Part shown: in pieces, positions 5,044-15,200 of the stretch
Layout of the letters: each line of letters begins with the position of its first letter
Numbering within the stretch: the stretch's first letter is position 1
Origin: JBPCRW01 sp050996405
GTDB lineage: Bacteria > Acidobacteriota > Blastocatellia > Pyrinomonadales > Pyrinomonadaceae
Assembly (NCBI GenBank): GCA_050996405.1
Contig: JBPCRW010000226.1
Span: 1 to 17,736, forward strand
Direction: 5' to 3'
Length of the DNA stretch: 17,736 bases
The notes under the pieces: generated by a model
Databases searched by the model: none
What the model was told of the DNA's origin: nothing
What the model saw: the letters and a program-made list of their open reading frames with translations, nothing else
Translations under genes and position numbers: made by a program

Positions 5044-7635
5044 ATGAAACTCAAGAAATTCTCAAAACTCGCCAGCCTTCCGCTAATAATTTTTCTGCTT
5101 GCTTTTGTTTCATTCGGGCAGGAAGAAACCAGTTTGCAGATTATTTTGACCGACCAGGAATCCGCGCTCGTGACGCAGGCGATTATCAAACTCAAAACGA
5201 ACGACGGCAAATCAATCAGGGAAATTAACGCCAAACGCAGTCAGGATTTTATTCTCGGCACGGTCAAAGAAGGCGAATATGCGTTAGAAATTCAAGCGGT
5301 TGGGTTCAAGTCTTTAACGAAAAATATTGAAATAAGGCGCGGCAGAAACGTGCTGAATATCAAGCTCGAAATTTCGGAAATAAAAGTAGATGTCGAAGTT
5401 TCGCCGGAGGTTTTAGAGCGAAGATTTGAAGAAGCCTTCACGCGAAATTTGACTGTCGAAGAAATCGAAGCGCTGCCGAATAATCCGAACGAAATTGAAG
5501 CGGAACTGAAAAGAAAATACGGCGACGATATTCTGATTCGCGTCAACGGTTTCACGGGCGGCAGACTTCCGCCCAAGGAAATGATTGCGTCAATCAAAGT
5601 TATCCGCAGCAGTTTCGACGCCGAATTTCACCAAATCGGGCAGACGATAGTTGACGTCAAAACAAAGGCGGGCTTGCCGAAAATTTTCGGGTTTTTCGCG
5701 TTTAATTTCAACGACGCGGCGATGAATGCGCGCAACGCCTTCGCGCCCGAAAGACTGCCCGCGCGAAACAAATTTTTGATAGCTTTTCTGGGCGGTCCGA
5801 TTATCAAAAAGAAAACGTCTTTTATCGCCTCACTGTTTGCGATTGACAGCTTTGAAAAAAATAATATTATCGCCGTCGCGCCCGATAGAATCATCGAAAA
5901 CAAGGCGAAAAGCGGCAGTCGGATTTTTGTTCCGTCAATCGGCATTGACCATAATTTGAGTAAAAACCACACGCTTCACTTAAATTATGAGATGGAAAAA
6001 TTTGATTTGACGAACGCCGGAGTCGGCGGATTTAATTTGCCGGAAACGGGTTATTCGAGCAAAAGCGCGAATCATCGAATCAGAATTTCTGAATCGGGAA
6101 CAATTCGCAAAACTTACGTTAATGAGTTTCGGCTCGAACTGCTCGAATCAAAAAACTCTCTGATACCGAACACGCGGGCGGTTTCGATAATTGTCTTAAA
6201 TGCTTTTACGGCGGGCGGCGCGGGCGTTGATAACAACAGTCGAGAGCGAAGACTGGATTTAGTGGATAATTTATTATTTGACAGGGGAAAGCATTCGGTA
6301 AAAATCGGCGGCGAAATCGAACTTGAAAGACAAAAATCTTTTTCGGCGAACGGCATAAACGGCAGCTTCACATTTACGAGTCTTGCCGATTATCTAAACA
6401 ATCGCCCCGCGACTTTTACGCGGCGGCAGGGAACGAGCCGAATCAGCTTAAATCAAGCGCAAATTGCTCTTTACGCGCAGGATGATATTCGCCTGTATCG
6501 TAATTTTCAAATTGGTCTGGGCTTGCGCTACGAGCGGCAAAATAATTTAAAGGATTCCAATAATTTTTCACCGCGTCTAAGTTTTATTTACTCGCCGAGC
6601 AGGGAAGGAAAAATTGTTTTCAGAGTCGGTGCGGGAGTTTTTTACAACTGGTTTGATACCCAGAATCTGGCGACGATTTTAAATAGCGACGGGCGGCAGG
6701 CAAGCGATTTGATTATCAGAAATCCGGGTTATCCGAACGCTTTTGCGGGCGGAATAATCAGCCAATCGCTTGCGCCGAGTGTTTTGAAAAAAGATGAAAA
6801 TCTAAAAAGTCCGTATATTTTTATCACGCAAGCCGGTTTTAATTATCGCGCGGCGAAAAAATTAAATATCGAAACTTTTTACACTTTTCGGCGCGGCATT
6901 CATCAATTTCGCAGCCGCGACATCAACGCTCCAATCGGCGGCATCAGACCAAACCCTTTGTTTGGGCGCATCGCGCAAGTCGAATCGAGCGGAAGTCTGA
7001 CGGAAAACGCGCTCGAAATAAAACTCGACGGAAGTTTGCCGAAAGCCGTAACTTTTAATACGCGCTACCGATTGGCGAAAGCAATAAACGATTTTGACGG
7101 CGCGTTTGATTTGCCGGAAGATAGTTATAATTTGAATCTCGAAAGAGGTTTTTCCGGTCTTGACCGACGGCATTATTTGACCGGAAACTTGAATTTTACA
7201 CTTTTAAAGAAATTGCAAGTGACACCAATTTTTCGCGTTTCGTCGCCTCTGCCTTACACGATTACAACCGGCAGAGATGATAACCGCGACACGGTTTTTA
7301 ATGACCGTCCCGCCGGAATTAGTCGAAACACGGAACGCGGCGCGTGGTTTAAGCAAGTGGATTTAAGATTAGGCTGGCGCGTTCCGATTGCCAAAAGAGG
7401 AAACGCAGCAAGCAAAGATAAAGCAACCAAAAATAAAACGAGCAATCCGCAGGCTGTCGCCGCGACGGATTTTCTGAAAAACTATTCAATCGGAATGGAC
7501 GTTACCATTCAAAATATTTTCAACTGGACAAATCTGCAAAATTTTGTCGGCAATCAATTATCGCCTTTTTATCGTCGGGCGACTTCCGCCGCTTCCACCC
7601 GCCAAATTCAAGTCGGATTGAATTTTTTCTTTTGA
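5044..7635 (+). CDS. TonB-dependent-receptor-like outer-membrane protein with carboxypeptidase-regulatory-like domain
   Basis: The product is 863 residues counted from the ATG at 5044. A TTG at 5038 is also in frame but the ATG gives a clean signal peptide (MKLKKFSKL then LPLIIFLLAFVSFG, cleavage near residue 23). Residues about 30-105 form a carboxypeptidase-regulatory-like beta sandwich (GEYALEIQAVGFKSLTKNIEI). Next comes a plug-like segment, about 130-210 (ALPNNPNEIEAELKRKYGDD, IASIKVIRSSFDAEF). The rest shows repeated amphipathic strands of a 22-strand-type barrel. The last residue is Phe (QVGLNFFF), the usual signal for barrel assembly. No SusD partner is adjacent, so it is the stand-alone type common in Acidobacteria, and the substrate cannot be predicted. 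It converges on the ABC permease with one base between stop codons. Confidence 0.9.
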   Translation: MKLKKFSKLASLPLIIFLLAFVSFGQEETSLQIILTDQESALVTQAIIKLKTNDGKSIREINAKRSQDFILGTVKEGEYALEIQAVGFKSLTKNIEIRRGRNVLNIKLEISEIKVDVEVSPEVLERRFEEAFTRNLTVEEIEALPNNPNEIEAELKRKYGDDILIRVNGFTGGRLPPKEMIASIKVIRSSFDAEFHQIGQTIVDVKTKAGLPKIFGFFAFNFNDAAMNARNAFAPERLPARNKFLIAFLGGPIIKKKTSFIASLFAIDSFEKNNIIAVAPDRIIENKAKSGSRIFVPSIGIDHNLSKNHTLHLNYEMEKFDLTNAGVGGFNLPETGYSSKSANHRIRISESGTIRKTYVNEFRLELLESKNSLIPNTRAVSIIVLNAFTAGGAGVDNNSRERRLDLVDNLLFDRGKHSVKIGGEIELERQKSFSANGINGSFTFTSLADYLNNRPATFTRRQGTSRISLNQAQIALYAQDDIRLYRNFQIGLGLRYERQNNLKDSNNFSPRLSFIYSPSREGKIVFRVGAGVFYNWFDTQNLATILNSDGRQASDLIIRNPGYPNAFAGGIISQSLAPSVLKKDENLKSPYIFITQAGFNYRAAKKLNIETFYTFRRGIHQFRSRDINAPIGGIRPNPLFGRIAQVESSGSLTENALEIKLDGSLPKAVTFNTRYRLAKAINDFDGAFDLPEDSYNLNLERGFSGLDRRHYLTGNLNFTLLKKLQVTPIFRVSSPLPYTITTGRDDNRDTVFNDRPAGISRNTERGAWFKQVDLRLGWRVPIAKRGNAASKDKATKNKTSNPQAVAATDFLKNYSIGMDVTIQNIFNWTNLQNFVGNQLSPFYRRATSAASTRQIQVGLNFFF

Positions 7636-7636
7636 G

Positions 7637-8737
7637 CTATTCGTTCGCCATCACTTCCACCGGGTCAATTCCCGAAGCCCGCCACGCCGGATAAAGCGCG
7701 CCGACGAGACTACCGCCGACGGCGATTGCGATTGCGGTTAAAATCCAGCCGGTGCTGAATTCAAATACAAGCGCGAAACTTTTTCCGATGATTATCGAGG
7801 CGATGAACGACACGATAAACCCTAGCAGAATTCCGAGAATGCCGATTAAAAACGCTTCGCCTTCGATGACGCGGACGATGAATGATTTCGACGCGCCGAG
7901 CGATTTTAAAATGCCGATTTCCTTGCGGCGTTCGGTGATGGTCGTATACATCGAAAGCAGAACGAAAATCGTCGAGACAAACGCGCCGATTCCGACCAGA
8001 ACTTTTAAGAAAAGATTTAAAGCCGGAATTCTTTCCTGCGCGTCGATTATCAAATCGCTCGTCAATTCAATTTTATTGCCGGGCAGAGTTTTGTTGATGC
8101 GTTTCGCTACTTCGTCCACGTCCGCGCCGTCTTTAATTTTCACCAGAATACTACTGCATTTATTTGCGGCTTGGAGTGCTTCCTGCATCGCCGCCAGCGA
8201 CATTTTAATGCGCGCGCCCGAAGGCGGAGCGAAAACGCCGACTATCTTGTATTGTTTGCCGCCAAAAATTTCTATCGAATCGCCGAGTTTTAATTTGTCT
8301 TCGACAACTTTTCGCTCGTCAACTACAACTTCGTCGTTTGCCTGCGGAGCGCGCCCTTCGACGAGACCGATGTCGTTCATTTTCCCAAACGGCTCCCAGT
8401 CCACGCCTTCAATCCGCTGAAAGCCGAAACCGGCTTTCGAGCCTGACGAAATATAGAGAGCGACCGGAACGACCGATTGCACGCCTTCGATTTCCAGAAG
8501 TTGCGGCACGTATGCGGTGCTGACGTTCATATTTGAACTGGTCATCGTCGTCGATCCCGCGCGCGTAAAAATAATTTCCGCTTTGATATTCGCGTTGCGG
8601 CGGCTGATGTCGTCGCTCATCCCGCGCGCTAAACCCGTAAATAAAACGACGAGAATCACGCCGAGTGCCACGCCGACGACGCTTATCAGAGTGCGAAAGG
8701 GGCGAACTTTTAAATTGGCTAAAACGAGTTCCAGCAT
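7637..8737 (-). CDS. ABC transporter permease, MacB/FtsX family
   Basis: The product is 366 residues, starting MLELVLANLKVRPFRTLIS at 8737. The open frame extends to 8908, but the upstream 57 codons overlap the neighbouring gene and lack family similarity, so 8737 is preferred. The architecture is classical: one N-terminal helix (about 14-37), a periplasmic MacB_PCD-like domain (about 40-235, including VEGRAPQANDEVVVDERKV), then three C-terminal FtsX helices. Between the second and third helices is TERRKEIGILKSLGAS, the coupling region that contacts the ATPase. It ends DPVEVMANE, as usual in this family. No ATP-binding subunit or MacA-like adaptor is in the window. Members export lipoproteins or peptides or drive envelope mechanics; the substrate is unknown. 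It follows the 279-residue membrane protein by 53 nt. Confidence 0.9.
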   Translation of the reverse strand: MLELVLANLKVRPFRTLISVVGVALGVILVVLFTGLARGMSDDISRRNANIKAEIIFTRAGSTTMTSSNMNVSTAYVPQLLEIEGVQSVVPVALYISSGSKAGFGFQRIEGVDWEPFGKMNDIGLVEGRAPQANDEVVVDERKVVEDKLKLGDSIEIFGGKQYKIVGVFAPPSGARIKMSLAAMQEALQAANKCSSILVKIKDGADVDEVAKRINKTLPGNKIELTSDLIIDAQERIPALNLFLKVLVGIGAFVSTIFVLLSMYTTITERRKEIGILKSLGASKSFIVRVIEGEAFLIGILGILLGFIVSFIASIIIGKSFALVFEFSTGWILTAIAIAVGGSLVGALYPAWRASGIDPVEVMANE

Positions 8738-8790
8738 AGGGATTATTTGCGCGGCGGGAGAAATGCGTGATTTCAAAAGAAAAAGTTTTT

Positions 8791-9630
8791 TCAACTTTCG
8801 ATGCTTTCCCGTCGGCGGCGGATGGCGGGCAATGTGACGGCGACAATAAAAGTGGTGAACAGCAAAGCTATCCACGAGCCGACGGCGAATCCCCAAGCCC
8901 AGAGCCATTTTCCGCGCATCACGCCCATCAGCGTTCCCAAAGTTAATCCGAACGACAGGAAAATTCCGACGGCTGATAAATACTTGCTTTCGCTGATAAA
9001 ATTTAAAATCATTTTCGGCAGAAACGCTATAAACTCAATGACGAGTTTCGGAATTCTTTTCAAATCATTGCCAAGTGATTTTGTTTCGCTGCCCGCGCCG
9101 ACCAGCAAAACGCCGTGCTGCATAATAAACAAATTAAACATCGCCGAGATAACGGACAGCAGCACCGAAAAAATAAAAGCGCGCTGCCGCGAATTATTAA
9201 CGGAAGCAGCAAAAATTGAACCAAAATAGTTTTCCTGCGCGTAGTGTGAAACAAACTCGATGGTGTGGCTGATGACGGGAAGCGTAATAGTGATAATTAA
9301 AGTCGCCAGCCAAGCGGGAGTCGCGCGGCGAAACGACTGCACAATCGAACCGGAAATTCCGGTCGTCAAAAAACGAAATCCGATTTCGACTATCACCGCC
9401 GTCAGCGTGACAATCCAGGTTTCCTTGCTGACCTGATAAATCGTCACGTAAAACGATGCGCGAAGTAACGCGCCGAGCAGCGCGGCTTTCCAATTCCAGC
9501 GCGTAATAATTTGTCCCGGATGTCGGACGAGATTGCGGAAAACCTCGCCAATCGGAATTCCCTCGTCGGGAATTTCTTCTAAATCGTCGGCTTCGATAAA
9601 CGACCGATGTATCTGATTTGAAGTAATCAT
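8791..9630 (-). CDS. Polytopic membrane protein of unknown function
   Basis: The product is 279 residues and I do not recognise a family. The first 45 residues are soluble and acidic (EADDLEEIPDEGIPIGEVF). About six hydrophobic segments follow, at roughly 47-66, 69-90, 106-126, 150-172, 223-240 and 245-268. Between the fourth and fifth is a cytoplasmic-looking segment with KSLGNDLKRIPKLV. The basic tail RRRRES places the C-terminus in the cytoplasm by the positive-inside rule, and an acidic cytoplasmic N-terminus fits an even number of helices. It is transcribed ahead of the ABC permease, so the two probably form an operon. It could be an accessory membrane subunit, but no motif shows this. 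No SD is visible before the ATG at 9630. Confidence 0.85.
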   Translation of the reverse strand: MITSNQIHRSFIEADDLEEIPDEGIPIGEVFRNLVRHPGQIITRWNWKAALLGALLRASFYVTIYQVSKETWIVTLTAVIVEIGFRFLTTGISGSIVQSFRRATPAWLATLIITITLPVISHTIEFVSHYAQENYFGSIFAASVNNSRQRAFIFSVLLSVISAMFNLFIMQHGVLLVGAGSETKSLGNDLKRIPKLVIEFIAFLPKMILNFISESKYLSAVGIFLSFGLTLGTLMGVMRGKWLWAWGFAVGSWIALLFTTFIVAVTLPAIRRRRESIES

Positions 9631-9951
9631 TTAAAATATAAAGCGCGAAAATTATTATCGCATTACGCGCCGCCGCGCCGCATATCTATTTTTCGCGGAT
9701 GCCGGATTGTTTATAAAATCCTTAGTAAAACGCGCGGCATCAAGTTAATAAAACTACCAAATCGGCGGTCAAATGTAAATTTGCCGGACGCTTAAAAATT
9801 GTCAATGTCGTTGTTCGATTCGGCTTAATTAAACGGGAAAAACATAATCCGGCAGTCGTTTTCCGGCTCTTGCGCGTTTGTCGCTTTGCGTCCAAAATAA
9901 ACAAACGAATCATATCTGACGTATTCATAAATCAACAAGGTTGCAGGAGCT
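9631..9951. other. Divergent intergenic region between the membrane-protein/permease unit and the kinase
   Basis: This 321-bp stretch should hold the promoters of both divergent units. Weak inverted repeats are present: GATGCCG (9698-9704) with CGGCATC (9735-9741), and CAAAT with ATTTG around 9770-9783. TTGACA occurs on the minus strand (9805-9800) without a convincing -10 at the right distance. The kinase start is preceded by AGGAG (9945-9949), only 2 nt from the ATG, which is unusually close. I see no gene or RNA here. Confidence 0.4.
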
Positions 9952-12213
9952 ATGGATTTAGAAAATCTCGTCGGCGAAACGCTCGACGGAAAATACAGAA
10001 TTGAACGCGAATTGGGACGCGGCGGAATGGGCGCGGTTTATCTCTCGACGCATCTCGGCACGGAACGACCCGTCGCCGTCAAAGTCATCGTTCCGCAATT
10101 TATGCAGCGCGCCGAATTTGTCGAGCGTTTTCGCCGCGAAGCCCGCGCCGCCGGTCGCCTGCGTCATCCGAACGTCGTCGATGTCACAGATTTCGGCTTT
10201 GCCGATATGAAAGGCGGGCGCGTCGCCTATCTCGTGATGGAATATCTGGACGGCTGCACTTTGGGCGAAATTCTTGAAGAAGAAAAAAAACTGCCGCTCT
10301 CGTGGACGCTCGACATTCTCGAACAGGTCAGTTCGGCGATTGGCGAAGCGCACGAGCAGGGAATTATTCACCGCGATTTAAAGCCCGATAATATTTGGCT
10401 TGAGCCGAACCAGCGCGGCGGCTACACCGTCAAAGTTTTAGATTTCGGTATCGCTAAACTCGAAACCGCCGCGCCGGAAAATCACGACGCGGCAACTCTT
10501 AAAATTTCTCAAACGGGTTCAGTAAAGGAAACGCGGGCGATTTCTCAAAACGCAACTGTCGCGGACGAAGTTCATTCGCCGACGATACCCGATAATCTAA
10601 GCGCGACCGCCGCCAGCGAAAAACAAACAATGACCGGCGCGCGCAATTCAAAAACTTTTGCCGCCGAAGCCGGAACGCTGATTCAGCCGCTCGCGGAAAT
10701 TTCTTCCGAAAACGGCACAGCCATTTTGCCGCTGCCCAAAACCGCCGAACCGGACACCGTCGGAACGAAAATTTTAACGCTCGAAGGTAAAGAAACTTCT
10801 GATGCCGCGCCCGCGCCGGAAACTGCTTCGCTGACGCGGGTCGGCGCGGTTTTGGGAACGCCGCTTTATATGTCGCCCGAACAATGTCGCGGCGAACATC
10901 TCGACGCGCGTTCGGATATTTACAGCCTCGCCATCATCGCCTATCAAATGCTGGCGGGAAAAACGCCGTTTGACGGCGATTTCAAAGCAGTTATGGAAGC
11001 GCATAAAATGATTGCGCCGCCGCCGCTCGAAGTTAAAAAAGTTCCAAAAAAAGTTAAGCGAGCGATTATGTCGGCACTGGCGAAAAACGCCGACGAGCGT
11101 CCGCAGACGGCGCAGGCTTTTACCGACGAATTGCGGGCGCAATCGGCGGGCATCGGCACACTTTTGCAGAGAGCTTTGATAATTTACAGCGAACACCTGC
11201 CGAAATTTTTGGGCTTGGCAATTTTGCTTTACGCGCCGGTGGCGATTATCAATTTTTTACAGATTACCTTTCGGGCTTTGACTATCAATCAAATACCATA
11301 CGGCTTTATCAATACGGCGGTCGTTACACTGTTGTCGCTGGCATCGGCGTTTTTCAGCTTTCTGTGCGCCTACTTGCTGTTCGGAACGATAACCTGGCTG
11401 GTTACGCAAATGCTCGCCTTTCCGCTGCGCCCCGTCGCCTTGCGTCCCGCTTTGCAAGCGACGCGCGGGAAATGGAAGGCACTGGCACGAACCGGATTTT
11501 TAACCACTTTTTTGACGTTTCTCGGATTACTCGCCTGCGGAATAGGATTTCCGATTCTCTCGGTTTTGTTCGCGCTCGCCGCGCCGGTTGCGATGATGGA
11601 AAATCTGCGCGGATTCGCCGCCCTCAAACGCTCCATCAAGCTGGTGAAGCGTTCGCCTCTGACGACAACCGCGTTGATAATGATAATGTTTATCATTCCG
11701 ATTACGGTTTCCGTTTTAATCGCGTTTGCAGTAAAGGGAACGGTCAAATCATTTGGCGGCGATGAAACTCCGGCGGTTGTCCGCCAGGAAATTAAAGAAC
11801 CGACGGCAGGTATCAAAGACGATAATCCGCAAAAGCCGAACGTCGTTACCAAAACCGATGACGGCAGCCGAACAAATATCACAATCGGTAATGACAAAAT
11901 GGTAAGCATCAACGAAACGGACGAGTCAAAGGATATGGGAAAACGCATCCGAGCAACCGTCCAAGAGGCTCTGACGCAAATTCTGCTGCTGCCTTTTTCG
12001 ATTTTAATCGCTTCGTTTTCTTCGATTGTTTCCGCGCTGCTTTATTTGAAAACGCGGCAAATCGGCGGCGAATCAATGCAGGATTTACTGGCGCAGTTTG
12101 AAGAATCAGACCAGCCGCAAAGCAACTGGCGAAAGCGTGTCCGCGAACGTCTCATTCAATCCGGCAAAGTTACTGGCAAATCGGCATCGGTTGAAAGGCA
12201 AAGCCGAAGCTGA
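9952..12213 (+). CDS. Membrane-bound Ser/Thr protein kinase (Hanks/PknB type) with long activation-segment insert
   Basis: The product is 753 residues. The kinase domain covers about 14-400. It has the glycine loop GRGGMGAV (22-29), VAVKV with catalytic Lys44, IIHRDLKPDN with His140-Arg141-Asp142, DFG at 164-166, GTPLYMSPEQ with SPE at 308-310, and DARSDIYSLAIIAYQML. All core catalytic residues are present, so it should be active. Between DFG and SPE are about 140 residues instead of the usual 20-35. The insert is rich in Thr, Ser, Ala and Pro and looks disordered, with many possible autophosphorylation sites. The C-terminal half is not a single helix plus sensor: it has several hydrophobic segments, at about 419-440, 455-490, 514-548, 570-595 and 680-702, and a polar loop at about 596-675. 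It may read membrane state. The VWA gene follows after 44 nt on the same strand. Confidence 0.95.
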   Translation: MDLENLVGETLDGKYRIERELGRGGMGAVYLSTHLGTERPVAVKVIVPQFMQRAEFVERFRREARAAGRLRHPNVVDVTDFGFADMKGGRVAYLVMEYLDGCTLGEILEEEKKLPLSWTLDILEQVSSAIGEAHEQGIIHRDLKPDNIWLEPNQRGGYTVKVLDFGIAKLETAAPENHDAATLKISQTGSVKETRAISQNATVADEVHSPTIPDNLSATAASEKQTMTGARNSKTFAAEAGTLIQPLAEISSENGTAILPLPKTAEPDTVGTKILTLEGKETSDAAPAPETASLTRVGAVLGTPLYMSPEQCRGEHLDARSDIYSLAIIAYQMLAGKTPFDGDFKAVMEAHKMIAPPPLEVKKVPKKVKRAIMSALAKNADERPQTAQAFTDELRAQSAGIGTLLQRALIIYSEHLPKFLGLAILLYAPVAIINFLQITFRALTINQIPYGFINTAVVTLLSLASAFFSFLCAYLLFGTITWLVTQMLAFPLRPVALRPALQATRGKWKALARTGFLTTFLTFLGLLACGIGFPILSVLFALAAPVAMMENLRGFAALKRSIKLVKRSPLTTTALIMIMFIIPITVSVLIAFAVKGTVKSFGGDETPAVVRQEIKEPTAGIKDDNPQKPNVVTKTDDGSRTNITIGNDKMVSINETDESKDMGKRIRATVQEALTQILLLPFSILIASFSSIVSALLYLKTRQIGGESMQDLLAQFEESDQPQSNWRKRVRERLIQSGKVTGKSASVERQSRS

Positions 12214-12257
12214 AAGTCCGCATCGAAAAATTGAATCTCTTTTCACGGTAGAAAAAT

Positions 12258-15200
12258 ATGAAAATTTTCGCATCTTTTCTAATACTTTTGTTCGTTTTCA
12301 GCGCGTCGGCGCAGGAGCAGCGGCTTAATCGTGATTTCGCTTTGAAAACGGGCGGCGCGGTGGAAATCAAAAATCTTTACGGGAAAGTTATCGTCGCGGC
12401 TGAAGACACTACCGCCGACAAAGTTTTTTTATCTGTCGAATCGCCGAAATCCATTGCCGAAAGTGAAATTAAAACTTCGGCGGAAAACGGTCGCGTGACG
12501 ATTTCGGTTGTTCCAAAAGATGCGAAAACGCGAATTGATTTGACGGTCAAAATTCCGCTTCGTTCGCGCGTGAGCGTCGAAACGAACGAAGGCGAAGTGC
12601 GGATTGCGGGCAACGTCGCGGCGGCAAGTGTGACGACCGAAACCGGCACGATTTCGACCGACGTGCCGCTCGGCGCGGTAAAATTCGATTTCGCGTGGAC
12701 GGCTTCGCGCCCGCGTTATTTGAGCGACGCGGCTCTGCCGAACGAAGTCAAGGAAAAATCCGGCGGGCGTTTTGTCCTAAGCGGCAAACTCGGCGAGGCG
12801 GATAAAAGTAAAAAGGAAAAAGTAAAACGGCAAAATGAAGAACCCGATGCTTCCGAAGAAACGGCGGACAATTCGGACGAAACAAAGGGCGAGAACGGCG
12901 AAGATAAAAGTTTCAAAAACAAAAAGCCGAAAAAAGAAGATAAAACAATCGAGCTTAATTTTACGACGGCGCGCGGTATTGTTCTTTTAAACGTTAATCC
13001 AAATGATGTTCCGACCAATTTGCAGGAACGCCCGCTGACCGAAGCCGCCAAAGCGATTGTCCGAAGCGGCGACAGCCTTTTAACAGAAGCGATTCGCCGC
13101 GCGAGTCCGAAATATTTCGGCGATTATCTGAAAACTCTGCCGCCGCGCCGCCGCGAACCGGAGTTGACCAGCAGACCGAAAAGCGCGAATGAAACGGTTT
13201 CAAAAATCCGGCAGGTTCTGGTCAAAGTCACAGACGAAAATAATCGCGCCGTCAGCGGTTTGCAGAAAAGCGATTTTACGGTGACTGAAGCCGGACAGGA
13301 AAGGGAAATTCTTTCCGTCGAGCAGTCAACCGCGCCGTTTAATTTGGTTCTGCTATTGGACGTTTCGGGCAGCGTCAATAATTCCGTCGATTTTATACGC
13401 AAGGCGGCGCGCCAGTTTGTCAACACAATGCGACCGGACGATAAAATCGCCATCGTCATTTTTAACGAAGATGTCAAACAAATTTCGACTTTTACGACCA
13501 ATCGCCGGATGCTTTCCGAATCTTTGGACACTTTCGACGCGGGCGGCGGCACGGCATATTACGACGCGATTGCTTATACTCTGGTCGAAACTTTGCGCCC
13601 TTTAAAAGGCGAGCGGACGGCAATTGTCGCGCTCACAGACGGCGACGACAATCGCTCGTTTCTGCCGTTCGATTCCTTGCTCGGTTCGATTCAGGAAAGC
13701 GGCGCGCTGATTTATCCGCTCTATGTTCCGTCCGCGCTGATTGCTGCTTCAAAAACGAATGACGCTGAACAGAGCGAAGACCTTTTGAGAAGTCGTTATA
13801 TGGCTCTGACTTCAAAAGCTGAAACCGAAGGGGCGCGGCTCGCCGAAGTTTCGGGCGGCGTTTATTATCCGATAAAACGTTTGAGCGATTTGCAGAAAGC
13901 CTACGAAGACATTGCCGTTCAGCTTCGCACCGCTTACACCTTAACGTTTCGCTCGGATTCGCTGGAAACAAATGAAAGAGGCGCGTCGCCGCGTCTGAAA
14001 ATCAAAGTCAATCGCCCGAATTCGTTTGTCAGTCTCGGAACGGTCAAGGAAATTTCAGAGTCCAGAGTCCAGAGTCTAAAGTCTAAAGTCCAGAATTCAA
14101 AGGTTGCGTTTCAAGTTCCGCGCTATGGTGTTCAAGTTTTAAACTCCAAGTTCCGAGTTGGAAATCCTTTAACTTTGGACTCTGGACTCTGGACTCTGGA
14201 CACGATTGAGCAAACCAACGATATTACGGGCGAAATTGAAAATATAAAATACAAGCAGGTGGTCGCCAAAGATTTGCGCGAATACGATTTCGAGAATTTT
14301 AAAATCAATAATTCGACCGGCTCTTTCCTGCTTTCCGACGGGCAAAATAAAATCGCGGTCAGCCGCTGGATTTCGCCGAAACGCACCCGTTCGTATCCGT
14401 ATGAACGGGTTTATAACACGCTCGCTTTTCCGCGCTGCGCGGCGATAATTCCGGTCGTCAAAGACGAAGGCTTGGGCGGCGAGCGCGATTTTTTGCAGTG
14501 GGATACGATTTCGTTTTTGAGTTTGCTGGACGTTTATTTGATTCCCGCTTACTATTCTGATGCCGTGAAAAACGCGAAACGCGGCGACCAAATCACGGCG
14601 CAGAAATTAGACGAAAATTACGTGAACGGAAAACTGAAAGAGATTTTCGCATTCAAAGGTTCGGCGCGTGAATGGAACGAAAAGGAAGTGAAAAATCTTT
14701 CCGATATTTTTGAAAAATCCCGCGCCGCTTATGCCGCAATTTCCAAAAACACCGGAACATATCTGCACGACGATGCCGCGCTCGTTCAACTAATAAAACT
14801 GACTATGAACCCGAACGATTTCGCCGAATTTTCACGCGGCAAAGCAGAACGCGCTCAAAACCGCGAAACACAGTCAATTCAGCCGAAAGAAGCCTTAGCC
14901 ACCGATACGAAAGGCAAAGTCACGATTACAAATCTCGCGGGCGGAAAGTATTTTTTTACCTGCGACGAAACTCTGGTGGATAAAAATTCGCTTTTTCTGA
15001 TTGAAGACAAACACAGCCAGCGCGCGCATCTGCCGAGCGAAAATGACATTAAAGACGGGCTTTTAAAAATGATAATTTACACCAATTTGCGAAACGTCCG
15101 CGTCGGCGGAAATTCCGTTTTGCAAAAGCCGGTTTTAAAATTAACTTCCACAAAAATGGTCGGCGCGATAAATTCAAATTCAAATGAACCCGACACCGTA

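Noticed and set aside
7752..8420. 222-codon plus-strand open frame inside the ABC permease region
   Set aside because: It lies antisense to a gene with clear MacB/FtsX architecture, and its product is Ser/Thr/Arg-rich with no recognisable motif. It is a shadow of the permease coding strand.
8738..8908. Extended N-terminus of the ABC permease (start at 8908)
   Set aside because: It would overlap the end of the upstream membrane-protein gene by over 110 nt, and its 57 residues do not fit the family. The ATG at 8737 gives the standard MacB/FtsX N-terminus.
11370..11948. 192-codon minus-strand open frame opposite the kinase membrane region
   Set aside because: Antisense to a well-supported kinase C-terminus; no start context and no motif.
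14041..14200. CRISPR-like array from the tandem CAGAGTC units
   Set aside because: The units are 7-8 bp, contiguous and arranged as inverted arms, with no spacers and no cas genes.
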